A stretch of 64,000 nt of DNA from Zea mays. Lineage: Eukaryota > Streptophyta > Magnoliopsida > Poales > Poaceae. Location: contig NC_050097.1 in the NCBI RefSeq assembly GCF_902167145.1, positions 225,451,034 through 225,515,033 of the forward strand, read 5' to 3'. The notes beneath the pieces were generated by a model that made no database searches, was not told the DNA's origin, and saw only the letters and a program-made list of their open reading frames with translations. Shown here one piece after another: positions 1-10,321 of the stretch. Within the stretch, counting starts at the first letter, position 1, and each line of letters starts with the position of its first letter. Position numbers and translations under genes: made by a program.

Positions 1-1018
1 TTTGGTCTAATGGACTCGATCCAAAGGGTCTTAATCAGGTTGAGTGCATAACTCACCATAGGTCAGCACAAGGGTTTGTTCAGAGGGGGCATTGAGCCCT
101 AACCGTTGGTCCAATGAGCCACATTGGCTTAGTATGATGGGTGAAAATTGTCTTTGGATGCTCTTTGGTCCACAATGAATGGTGGTTGGTGTTGGTTTGA
201 CAATCATCAGACTATGAGCATCGGACTATGTGTTGTCATAGCCATCACATAGTAACAACTAGTTTCAAAATGGTAACATCCATGTGGTGTATTTACCTAG
301 AGGTGTCAAACCAGTGGTATATGGTCAGACGATGTCGTTTCTACAGCAATGAGTGGAGCTAAAAACACCTTCCAATTATGTTTTTGTCCATTGCTTGATC
401 CAAGTTGAGATTGCGAATGAATATAGTGCATCACATTAAGTTGTTGCATTTAGTGGTACTAGTGATCAAGTTGAGTGGCTTTGGTGTTTGTTGCCGATTG
501 AGATCAAGTGGTTGTAAGGCGCTTTTATGCTTGTCCTCGTGGGAGATTGTGAAAAGCAACTCTTGTGATACCCTTAGTGGGTCAAGCTTGTCATGCTTGA
601 TTAGTTGGGGACTCAGCACGATAAAGGCATAGGTTGTCAAAAAGCAACCAAACCTCAGAGACATATCTTGTGTTATGTCTTATCTCATATGGGTTTTTCC
701 TACTCATATTCTCGCAAGTACTTACATTTGCTTGTTGTATGGTAGTTGCTCGACTATCCTTGCATTTTGTAGTAGTAGTATTATTAGTCGTAACTAGTTG
801 TAGTTTCTTTTGTTTGTATCTCTTGCTAGTTGTAGATAGTGTAGCTTGCTTGTTTGAGTGATATAAACTAGAGACCAAGCTACTAGAATTGTGTAGGAGC
901 TTACATTGAGTGCAAAGTAGAAGCTATTTGGGCTTCATATTGTTCTAATTACTTTGATGTAGCTGTTTGTGTCTTAAGTTGTTCTGGCTATTCAATCTTG
1001 CCATCTGAGGTAGACCAC
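1..1018. other. No gene recognised
   Basis: Only short ORFs on both strands, with no recognisable domain, splice pattern or repeat termini. I see nothing supportable in this stretch. Confidence 0.5.
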
Positions 1019-1021
1019 TTA

Positions 1022-1253
1022 GGGGGTGTTTGGTTGCTCCTGCTAAAGTTTAGCCCGGGTCACATCAAGCGTTTGACTTTTAAATAGGAGTATGAAATAT
1101 AGACCCAACCAACTGGACTAGATTCGTCTCGTCTTTTAATCTTCGTCTGACAAATTAGTTTTATAATCCGACTACATTTAATACCCGGAACGGATGTTCA
1201 AACATTCGATGGGACAGGGGCTAAATTTTAGCGGGGTGTAACCAAACACCCCC
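1022..1253. mobile_element. Tourist/Harbinger-type MITE (232 bp)
   Basis: The element starts GGGGGTGTTTGGTT and ends AACCAAACACCCCC, a perfect 14-bp terminal inverted repeat. It is flanked on both sides by TTA (1019-1021 and 1254-1256), the 3-bp target preferred by PIF/Harbinger elements. It has no coding capacity, so it is a non-autonomous MITE. Confidence 0.88.
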
Positions 1254-1692
1254 TTAATATACAGAGCAAGAAGCCTCTATGACCACTTGTAAGTCGGTAC
1301 GTTGTCTGCTCTTCAAGCGATGTCACCCGAAACGCAAGAGTATCTTGCCTTGCACTCTAGCTAGCTAGCATCACGTATTTCTTCTGATGGGAGAATTTGG
1401 ACTTGCATTGGTTGTGGCGGTTTCTAGGCTCCTGTACGCCGTCCAAACTTTATTGAGCTAGTAGCTAATCCAGTGCAATAGCATCCTCCTTGCCACCTCT
1501 TCTTGAGCCCTTTTCTACTTTAAAGACTTGGGTGCTTAGACCATTCAACAAGGAGGATGTGCTCGGGGGCTAAAAGACCAGGTGGATCTGTGCGGTTGAC
1601 AAAGTCTAAGTCCGATCACTAGTACAATTTAAAAATCACTATTGAAAATACCGTGCCCAACAATTTTAAATTGTAACAAAGTATTATTCTTT

Positions 1693-1722
1693 AATAAATA
1701 AATAAATAAATAAATAAATAAA
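1693..1722. repeat. (AATA)n microsatellite
   Basis: About seven perfect AATA units in AT-rich upstream DNA. No coding context. Confidence 0.9.
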
Positions 1723-1790
1723 GGTTTTCGTTCATAACTACAACCAAAAAAGGATAGTTACAAGATGAGTTACAGCTCAGTTACAAGCTA

Positions 1791-2016
1791 GTGTAGTTTG
1801 TAATTATAAATTGAACCTTTTTCTGAGAAAGAAACAATTATATTGTCTTAGAAGGTCAACCGCGACTAAATAAAAGGACACAAATTACGATATGAATAAC
1901 TACCCAATTACAATTTAGTGTAATTTGTAGTTGTAGATTTAATTTTTAGAGAGAAACAATTAAATTGTCTCATAAATAGAAACCTAACTAAATAAAAGGA
2001 TACAATTCTCTACTAG
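1791..2016. repeat. Degenerate tandem repeat, two units
   Basis: Two diverged units start near 1791 and 1918. Both follow the pattern GTGTAGTTTGTAG, then AT-rich DNA, then AGAGAAACAATTA, then TAAATAAAAGGA. Two further units of the same family lie near 8934 and 9199, on the other side of the minus-strand Sirevirus. The array therefore appears to pre-date that insertion and to have been split by it. Function unknown. Confidence 0.55.
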
Positions 2017-2335
2017 GGATAGATCCTAAACATCCAAATTATATAAACAAATTAATATTTTAACATAGATTTGCATAGAATTTGGTGCTAATCTTTAGTC
2101 ATGTTGTTAAACTTATTCATGAAGATAAGAATAATTTTTTGTATAATTTTTAGTGTCTATTATTTTCTCCCTATAACAAAAAGGTGAAATAACATCTGAA
2201 TCCGAATCGTATCTGTATCCGAATTTTATATCGATTATTTAAAAAGATATAAAACGAATTTGAGATTTACTTTTTTATGAATCTTAATAAGCTCAATGTT
2301 AAAAACAAGAATATAAATTTACACAATAAATTCTA

Positions 2336-2392
2336 TATCCTATTTATTCGCAACCGAAGAAACAAAATCCGAATAAGTATCTAGATCCATCC
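2336..2392. repeat. Flank repeat X, outer copy, with CATCC target site
   Basis: This 57-bp stretch is nearly identical to 7119-7175. It ends in CATCC (2388-2392), which matches the CATCC immediately right of the second LTR (8476-8480), so CATCC is the target site duplication. The same stretch also occurs inside the element, which a simple insertion does not explain. Confidence 0.75.
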
Positions 2393-3728
2393 TGAAGAAA
2401 ACGGTGACGCCTAAGAGGGGTGAATTAGGACTTCTAAAACTTCTCTCTAAACTAGGCCACAAATAAAATCACTAGACTAAAACCTATGTAAATAAGTAAT
2501 CTAGAACGTGCAAGCTAGGTTTTGACAGTGTTGCTATCTCTACCACAAAACCTAAGTTTCAATCCTAAATAATCTAACTAGAATAGAGAGATTGAAACTT
2601 AAATACTTAATGTAAATGCGGAAGATAAATAGCAAGGGTAGAGATGCAAACTCTCGTGGATCATGCAAATATTTTTACCGAGGTATCCGAAACCACGCAA
2701 GGTCCTGATTAATCCTCATTGGTGCCCCTACGCAAAGGTTAGCCTACGCGAGGGCCAAGCACCACGGTCGAGTAACTCCGTAGAGAGTCGCGTGCCTTCT
2801 CCATGCGCAAGTGGTGCTCCGCTTCCGGCTCCTTTCGGACGCTCCCCGCCATCTCCACTATCGAGCTTCCCGCCGAAACGCCGCGAGCCTCGTTCCCTCC
2901 GTACATGGTGGCGGCTGTGACATAAACTCGGTTGTCACAGTCTCCCAACACTATTGCCCTACTCGGTATAATTACAACGGCTCGCTCAAGAGCCGAGCGG
3001 TTTTGTGGGTTTTTCTAAACTCACTCAACTAACTACGATTCATCTAGAGCAAGCACATATGCGGTCTAACTAACCTAAGCACTTCGCAAATCACCTACGC
3101 TAATCCCCGAGTGATTCTATTAAGCACTTGGGTGTATAAGCACTTGGAAATATATACAACATGTATTGTTATGTTGCTTGGGCTCACACACCTTCAAATG
3201 GCCGGTTGGAGGGGTATAAATAGCCTCCCCTCAATTATAGCCATTGGATAGAAAAGCTGCTTCTTCTGTTGTCGGGCGCACCGGACATGTCCGGTGCCTT
3301 GGCCACGTCAGTCGACCGTTGAGATCTATAGCAGTCGACCGTTGCCCAGACTGTCCGTTGCGCACCAGATAGTCCGGTGCTACAACGCCCAAGAGTCCTT
3401 CGTTGCGGACCTCTCTGCATAGACTGTCCGGTGCACACCGGATAGGTACTGTTCACTGTTCGGTGCGCCACCAGAGCGTTGGTTGACTGTCCTCTTCCTA
3501 GATTTCTTCACTATTTCCTTGGGCTTCTTTTGATCTTCAGTCTTAGACTTCTACACATCTTTTAGGTCTTCTTTTGAGGTGTTGCATCCTCAGAGTCTCA
3601 GTCCAATCCTCTTCGCATCCTGTGAACTATAAACACAGACACTAGCAAACACATTAGTCCACAGGTTATGTTGATCATCAAACACCAAAATCATTTAGAC
3701 AAATGGGTCGGAATCCATTTTCCTTACA
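2393..3728 (-). repeat. E1 left LTR (3' LTR in element orientation)
   Basis: It begins TG and ends CA. It contains copies of the GTCCGGTG/CACCGGAC palindrome typical of Sirevirus LTRs and aligns end to end with 7176-8475 with many substitutions and small gaps, so it is old. The right border is fixed by the adjacent polypurine tract. Confidence 0.8.
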
Positions 3729-5055
3729 ATCTCCCCCGTTTTGGTGATTGATGACAACACAACCAAAGCAAGCAAATATATCAAACATTTTGATGAAAAT
3801 ATGCAATCTACTTGCTAGGATGCACGAATGTCCCCACAAAGTGAGATTATAGACCTAAGCCTCCCCCTAACTCTATAATCCACATACTTCCTATTTTGGA
3901 CCAAAAACACTTGTAGAACCAAAACCACTTATAAGTTCAAGATTTTAAAATTTTAAATTGGGTGGTATTTGGTGTTTGATATATTTTGAATTGCTTTGGT
4001 CCCTAAATCTTCTCCCCTTTGGAATCAAGCACAGAAAAGGAAGACATCAAAAGCATATAGGAAGCAAATAAGACTTGCCCTCTAAAAGATTACTCCCCTT
4101 TGAAAGAATATTCTCCCCTTTATCATAGACGAAGATATATTCCCCCTATCGGAGATCCTCTACTTAGGAAAAGCACGTGAGAAAGAGAGGTGCAAGATAA
4201 GATTGATTAGACTAACTCCCCCTATGCATAGGTAAAATATATATTTTAACAACATATGCATTTATAGCAACACGGGAAGCATACGATATGAAATATAGTC
4301 CAATAAAAAACTGGACAAGACATGTAAATGATACCGATAGTGGGATGAAACCACTTGTGGAACATGAAAATACTTGTAGATTTACAGTGGAAGCTTATTG
4401 TCTTTCTCCAGGGACTCCATTTTCCTTCAATGAGACTACTACATATAATATACTTGAAAACAGGTGTTAGTCTCAAAGACTTAGATTATATAGTAACCCC
4501 CCCTAAATATGTGCATACAAGTTTTGAATACTTGTAGGAGACATGCACTTTGATTTTGAGATAAGGAAGGGCAAATTATCTATAATCCGAGCTATGGCAC
4601 ATATAAGTTAAATGATACCAATTGTAGAATATACCACATGAAGTATATAAACTATACGTTAAGAAGTATGAATATCATTTACTTAGGAATGTTTAATAAG
4701 CTATGTGTCGTGCTTAACTAAACATTTTAAACCATGTAGGTTTCCTCAAGAATATGAATTGAAAACGAGCATTCCTACCATATGATTGACCTAGTATGCA
4801 TGCAATTCTAATCAAAAGTAAATACCACATGTAAAACTAGGCAAGTACGGTAAGAACTAGATATAAGGAAATAGATAAACATATCTAAAAACAAAGAAAT
4901 GCAGTAAATCTAGTTATCTTAGTCATGGGTGGGGAATTTGGGTCCAAAATTTTCACTAACCCACTTGGCCATAAACTTGATTCGATGTGATGCATCCCAT
5001 GATATACATCCCAATTTTGCCAAGTCTCCAAATTCCCCGAAGTCCTTTGGACTTC
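3729..5055 (-). other. E1 3' internal spacer
   Basis: AT-rich non-coding DNA between gag and the left LTR. On the complementary strand it carries the AAACGGGGGAGAT tract next to the LTR. Similar pyrimidine runs (CTCCCC) recur across 3840-4225, resembling the multiple polypurine tracts of Sireviruses. The pol coding region expected here is missing. Confidence 0.6.
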
Positions 5056-7115
5056 TCACTTCCCTCTTTGGATCCAAACCTTCTTGGTGCTCTTCATGGT
5101 TGAAATAATCTCCTTTGGCACCCAGATGCGTTTGACCCCTTTTCTTTGTTGGCTTGCTTGTTGGCCTTGATTGCTATCACATTTCCATTCTTTTTCTTCT
5201 TGATCAAATATGGTGTAACGACTTTTTTGTCCATCTTGTTGATGTAGGTGTTGGAGATTTTGCTTGTTGGCCTTTTCTTTTTCTTCTCTCCGGTCTTTGC
5301 CTTTCATTGGTAAGACTTGTGTCCTTACTTTTGGCATAGCCTACAAACCACGGTTTCTCCCTCTCCATGCTTGTTCACTCCCGCTGTGGTGTTATCCTGT
5401 GGAGGTTGGGTTTGTTTAGCTTTTCCTTTCTTGTCATAAAAAGCCTTGCCTAGGCGAGCCACCTCGTACCTTAATTGATCATTATCCATTGCAATCTCAT
5501 CCAAACATGTTTCTATAACACATTCTTAACAAGAATTTGATTGCAGTGATTATAATCATCAATTAAATCAAAGCAAGAAGTAGAAGCATCTTTCTTAACA
5601 ATTTTAGGAATTTCAATTAAAGATGCTCCTAGGGTGCTATCGATGTTCTCTAGCTTACTAGTTAGCTCATTATTATGTATGCTAATAATTTTCATTTTCT
5701 CTAGCAAGTTTTCAATAGGTTCATGAGAGCTAGCTAATTTAGCCTTAAGTTTTTCATTCCTTTTGATAAGGCTATCATCGGTAGTTGAGGATGGGGCATT
5801 AGACTCTAATTGCTCAATTTTAGTTGTTAGCTCACAATTCAAATTTATAAACGTTTCAAAATTTTCTAGCAAACATTTATAATCATTTTAAAATCTAATC
5901 AACTTGTTTTTCAAAGTTTTAAGTTGAGCCTTTTGTTTACTGCACACATCCTCAAAAAAATTCACGACATGGCAAGTTCATCTATGGAGGGCTTTCCCTC
6001 ATCATCACTATCATCACTAGAGGATGAGATACTTGTTTTACCTCTTACCATAAGGAATTTGTGTGATGACCGTGAAGAGCGTGATGAAGAGCGGTGGCTA
6101 CGAGTCCTTGGAGGATCATCTTCGCTTGAAGAGTCATCCCAAGTCTTGACACTTGTGAGTGTCTTGCCCTTACTCCTCCTTTCTGTGGGTTCGTCCATAT
6201 TTGGATAGTTGTCCCTGAAGTGGCCCTTGTCCCTGCATGCGAAGCATTCTCTCTTTCTTTGCCTTTTCCTGTCAATGTTAAAGAGAAGATCCTCGACCTG
6301 CAGAGGCACACCCATTAGATTAATTTTGTGAATCATCCCCATTACCTTTCCGACGCGTCAAACTATTTCTTTGCCCTCTGAGGTTGATGTTGAGGGCTGA
6401 TCATCTTCATCATCATCACTTTCTTCTTCTTCCTCTTCTTCACTTGAGGAGCTCAAAGTGGGAGCCTTCTTCTTGCCTTTCTTCTTTTCATTACATGCAA
6501 AAGCATATGGACTAAAGAAGTTGGCTTCTCTTGACCGATGTTTCGCAACATTTCAAATGCCACAATCTTTTATTATTGGGGCCATTGTGCTCAAGTCCTC
6601 CATGTTGTGAAGAATAGTGATGATGCTCCCATATTTTTGTTGTGGTAGCAGGGAGATAATCTTCCTCACAATGTCCGCATCACCTAGCTTATTAATTCCA
6701 ATAGAATTGAGCTCATTGATGATTAGATTCAAACGAGAATACATGTCTCTAACAAGTTCATTATCTTTCATGGCAAAGGAATTGTAATCATTTAAGACTA
6801 GGCAATGTTTTTGCTCACGGGCATTGGATGTGCTGTCATGGAGCTCATGCAATTTTAGCCAAATCTCATTAGCAGTTTTTATTGTAAATGCTTGGTTGAA
6901 AATTTCCATGCTAAGAGATTCATACAAGCAATTTTAGGCTCTAGCATTTAAATGAATTTCTTTTTCCTCACTCGTGGTGAGCTTCTCGGGATTCCTAGGT
7001 GGTTTCGTCCCGTCACGAGTGACTCTCCAAACACCTAGATCAACCGCTTCTAGGTAACAAGCCATTCTAGCACTATAATATCGGAAGTTAATTCCGTCGA
7101 AGTGTGGTGGCCAAT
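5056..7115 (-). pseudogene. Sirevirus gag remnant (E1)
   Basis: Read on the minus strand, 7115 to 6553 gives the N-terminal gag core (PHFDGINF, then ANEIWLKLHELHD), typical of Copia gag (UBN2-type). A nucleocapsid zinc knuckle of CX2CX4HX4 type (CFACRDKGHFRDN) follows near 6240-6200, then acidic and serine-rich sequence, a coiled-coil stretch (5872-5513) and a C-terminal WVPK motif near 5110 as found at the end of other Sirevirus gags. The reading frame is broken by an in-frame stop near 6935 and several frameshifts. It would not make a full protein. Confidence 0.75.
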
Positions 7116-7118
7116 GGG

Positions 7119-7175
7119 TATCCTATTTATTTGCACCCGAAGAAAGAAAATCCAAATAAGTATCTAGATTCATCC
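7119..7175. repeat. Flank repeat X, internal copy
   Basis: Nearly identical to 2336-2392, including the terminal CATCC (7171-7175). Here it lies inside E1, between the broken start of gag and the right LTR, where the leader and primer-binding site should be. It marks a rearrangement junction. Confidence 0.75.
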
Positions 7176-8475
7176 TAAAGAAAACAGTGACGCCTAAGAG
7201 GGGGTGAATTAGGACTTCTAAAACTTCTTTCTAAACTAGGCCTCAAATAAAAGTAATCTAGAACGTGCAAGCTAGTTTTTGATTAAGTGATGCTATCTCT
7301 ACCGCAAAGCCTAAGTTTCAATCCTAAATAATTTAACTAGAAAGGAGAGATTGAAACTTAAATACTTAATGTAAATGCTAAAGATAAAGAGCAAGGGTAG
7401 AGTTGCAAACTCTCGTGGATGACGCCGATACTTTTACTGAGGTATACGGAACCACGCAAGGTCCCGACTAATCCTCGTTGGTGCCCCAACGTAAAGGGTA
7501 GCTCAGCCAAGGGCCAAGCACCACGGTCGAGTAACTCCTTAGAGAGTCACGGGCCTTCTCCACGCGCAAGTGGTGCTCTGCTTCCCTGCTCCTCTCGGAC
7601 GCTCCCCGTCGTCTCCACTATCGAGCTTCCGACTGAAACGCCACGGGCCTCGTTCCCTCCGGTACACGGTGGCGGTCGTGACACAAACTCGGTTGTCATA
7701 GTCTCCCAACACTATTGCCCTACTCGGTATAATTACAACAGCTCGCTAAAGAGCCTAGGGGTTTTGTGATTTTTTCTAAACTCACTGAACTAACTAGGAT
7801 TCACCAAGAGCAAGCACATATGCGGTCTAACTAACCTAAGCACTTCGCAAAGCACCTACGCTAATCACCGAGTGATTCTATTAAGCACTTGGGTGTATGA
7901 GCACTTGACAACATGTATTGGTATGTTGTTTATACTCCTACACCTTCAAATAGCCGGTTGGAGGGGTATAAATAGCCTATCCCTCAATTATAGTCGTTGG
8001 ACAGAAAAGTTGTTTCTTCAGTCATCGTGCGTACCGGACATGTCCGGTGCCCTGGTCACGTCAGTCGACCGTTGAGGTATGTAGCAGTCGACCGTTGGAG
8101 CCGACCGTTGCCCAAACTGTCCGGTGCTACAGTGCCCAAGAGTCCTTGGTTGCAGACTTCTCTATACAGACTGTCCGGTGCCCACTGGATAGGTACTGTT
8201 CACTGTCCGGTGTGCCACTAGAGCACTGACTGACTGCCCTCTTTTTGGATTTCTTCACTATTTCCTTGGGCTTCTTTTGATATTGAGTCTTGGACGTCTA
8301 CACATCTTTTAGGTCTTCTTTTGAGGTGTTGCATCCTCAGAGTCTCAGTCCAATCCTCTTCGCATCATGTGAACTATAAACACAGACAATAGCAAACACA
8401 TTAGTCCACATGTTATGTTGATCATCAAACACCAAAATCATTTAGACAAATGTGTCGGGGTCCATTTTCCTTACA
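7176..8475 (-). repeat. E1 right LTR
   Basis: Same family and extent as 2393-3728. The terminal TG has decayed to TA at 7176 and the other end is CA, followed directly by CATCC (8476-8480). Confidence 0.8.
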
Positions 8476-8585
8476 CATCCCTATTCTCTACCTCTACTAT
8501 TGTAATGACTAGTTTTGATGATCGTCACACTTCACACACGAAGCGCGCAGGTCTACTTCCCTCCTACTAGTAGACCATTATCCTC

Positions 8586-8700
8586 TAGATAGACCGTAAA
8601 AATCACCAAGCTCATATATTGGTTACCCCATAGATAGGCCGTAAAAATCACCAAGCTCTTATTAATGTACCATTACCCCATAGATAGGCTGTGAGAAACC
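8586..8700. repeat. Short tandem repeat upstream of PRR37
   Basis: Unit TAGATAG(A/G)CCGTAAAAATCA followed by CCAAGCTC and TACCCCA occurs at 8586-8630 and 8631-8680, with a partial third copy at 8681-8700. It lies about 0.8 kb before the leader exons. No known cis-element is recognised in it. Confidence 0.65.
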
Positions 8701-8933
8701 ATCCAACATGAAAGGAAGCCGCTTGCAGCGCAATACTACCACATAGTACCACCCCACTAGCTAAAAAAGATAAGCGACTAAGCGAGCTATAGAAAAGAGG
8801 GTCGAGCTTCTTTTTAACTCATACATTTCTAGATCTTTTAGCTAAGATAAAGTATAATATTAGTTATTGTATACGGTCACAACACATGGTCATTGTACTA
8901 GTATAATATTAATTACTAATTGGTCATAACTTT

Positions 8934-9270
8934 GTGTAGTTTGTAGTTATAAATTATCTTTTATAGACAAACAATTATAGTGGCATAGAAATCAACTTCA
9001 ACCAAAGCATACAACTACAATATAAATTATTACTCTCCCCGTCTCAAAATATTAGTCGTTTTAACTCTTCCTTTTTATGTCTAAATTCAAATGGATGATA
9101 ATAAATCTAGATACATATGTAAAACAAATACATTAATTATTGTATGAATCAACTAAAAAGGTAAAACGAATTTTATTTTAGAACGGAGGTAGTACAATTT
9201 AGTATAGTGCATACTTACAATTTGATTCTTTAGAGAGAAACAATTATATTTACTCATAAGCATAGATATA
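8934..9270. repeat. Degenerate tandem repeat, units 3 and 4
   Basis: Units near 8934-9032 and 9199-9270 match the 1791-2016 family (GTGTAGTTTGTAG, AGAGAAACAATTA). A Stowaway MITE sits between them. Confidence 0.5.
9033..9192. mobile_element. Stowaway-type MITE (160 bp)
   Basis: It starts CTCTCCCCGTCTCAAAATA and ends with the imperfect inverse TATTTTAGAACGGAGGTAG, flanked by the dinucleotide TA (9031-9032, 9193-9194). This is the Tc1/Mariner Stowaway signature. It sits within 400 bp of the PRR37 leader. Confidence 0.82.
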
Positions 9271-9436
9271 TTAATTTCTTTTAGAGAACATCAAAACATA
9301 GCGCTCATGAATCTCATTCTGCTCAGCGCTACAAGGTTTGAGCAGTAATAGTATTGAAATGGTTAATCAATCGGAGTGTATTGAAGAATAAAAAGATTCT
9401 GTTGCCACCGGTGAGCTGGAGGGCAGCCGTGAGACC

Positions 9437-10206
9437 GGAGTCCGGACGCCACGGATTTTGATTTCATCGTATCGTATCTTTCTTCAGAGGGGAGCGGGGC
9501 CGGCGGGCCACCAGCAACCTCCTCCTTTTTGCTCCACCTGGCTTGCCTTGCCTGGTCCTGGTATATCTACTACTACCTCTGTTCCTTCTCCTTCGCCGCT
9601 GCTTCCCTCCTCCTCCTCCTCCTGCTGCTGCTCCTCCTCCTCCTCCCCCCTGGGACGTCTAAAGGTACTCCTCCTTCCTTTCCACCTGCTTGCTACTACT
9701 GGTGTAGTGTAGTGTAGTGGTGATGGCGGTGGCTAGGCGGCGGCCGATTTAGAACGGTACCGTGCAAAAATAATAAATGGGTTGCTGATTTGTGGTTTCC
9801 TAAGCTTGCAGCTTGCTTGCACTTTTTGCCTTTTTCGGAGGCCACGGGTCACCGCTAACCTCCATCCATCCATTTGCCGATTCACCTACACAGCAGGTAC
9901 CCTAAACCCTCTCCAGCCGCATCCACTTCTTCTTCTTCTTTCATCTTTCAGAGGACTAATTTCTCCCGTAGCCGTAGATGTAGATACCATACGATAGTTG
10001 TTTTAATTACTTAGCTACGAGGACAAACATTTGTTTTAATTATACCACACGTACGTACTGGTATAATTGATTCTCATCTTTATCTTCTTGTTCAATTTGC
10101 ATGCAGGAACAAACGAGGAGCCCTCCAAGGATATGCGCCCCGCCGCTTATACATTAACCAAAGACTTGCCTCCAATCACTCGTGTCTACCTCTTCGAGTT
10201 GCGAGG
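9437..10206 (+). other. PRR37 5' leader with two leader introns
   Basis: Splice signals suggest a first leader exon ending at 9664 (AAAG then GTACTC), a second at 9812-9896 (TTGCAG acceptor, CAG/GTACC donor) and a third starting at 10107 (ATGCAG acceptor) that runs into the start codon at 10207. The first exon is GC- and CT-rich, as in many grass leaders. The transcription start cannot be placed from sequence alone, and 9437 is only a guess. Confidence 0.6.
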
Positions 10207-10321
10207 ATGCCTGCGAATGACCACCATCCCAACGGCCTGCTCCAGGAGTCAGCCCCTGGACTCCAGCATGATGATATGGAAAACCAGCAGCAGCAAGTCT
10301 GCTGGGAGCGCTTCCTCCTAA
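10133..10321 (+). other. Upstream ORF overlapping the PRR37 start codon
   Basis: An ATG at 10133 in the last leader exon opens a 62-codon frame, which ends at 10321, past the main ATG at 10207 and in a different frame. If retained in the mRNA, ribosomes using it would bypass the PRR37 start. Whether it is translated is unknown. Confidence 0.5.

Larger units (their letters stand above)
2393..8475 (-). mobile_element. Defective Sirevirus-type Copia retrotransposon E1
   Basis: Two direct LTRs (2393-3728 and 7176-8475) bracket 3.4 kb of internal DNA with minus-strand gag fragments only. A purine-rich tract (CCCCCG on + at about 3733) abuts the left LTR, which fixes the orientation as minus. The pair is bounded by CATCC on both outer sides. 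Protease, integrase, reverse transcriptase and RNase H are absent, as are the 5' leader and primer-binding site. The junction next to the right LTR instead carries a copy of the outer flank (7119-7175). The element lies about 1 kb upstream of the PRR37 leader. Confidence 0.8.

Noticed and set aside
9458..9717. Plus ORFs with poly-Leu/Ser in the PRR37 leader
   Set aside because: They translate a CT-rich leader microsatellite and have no conserved content.
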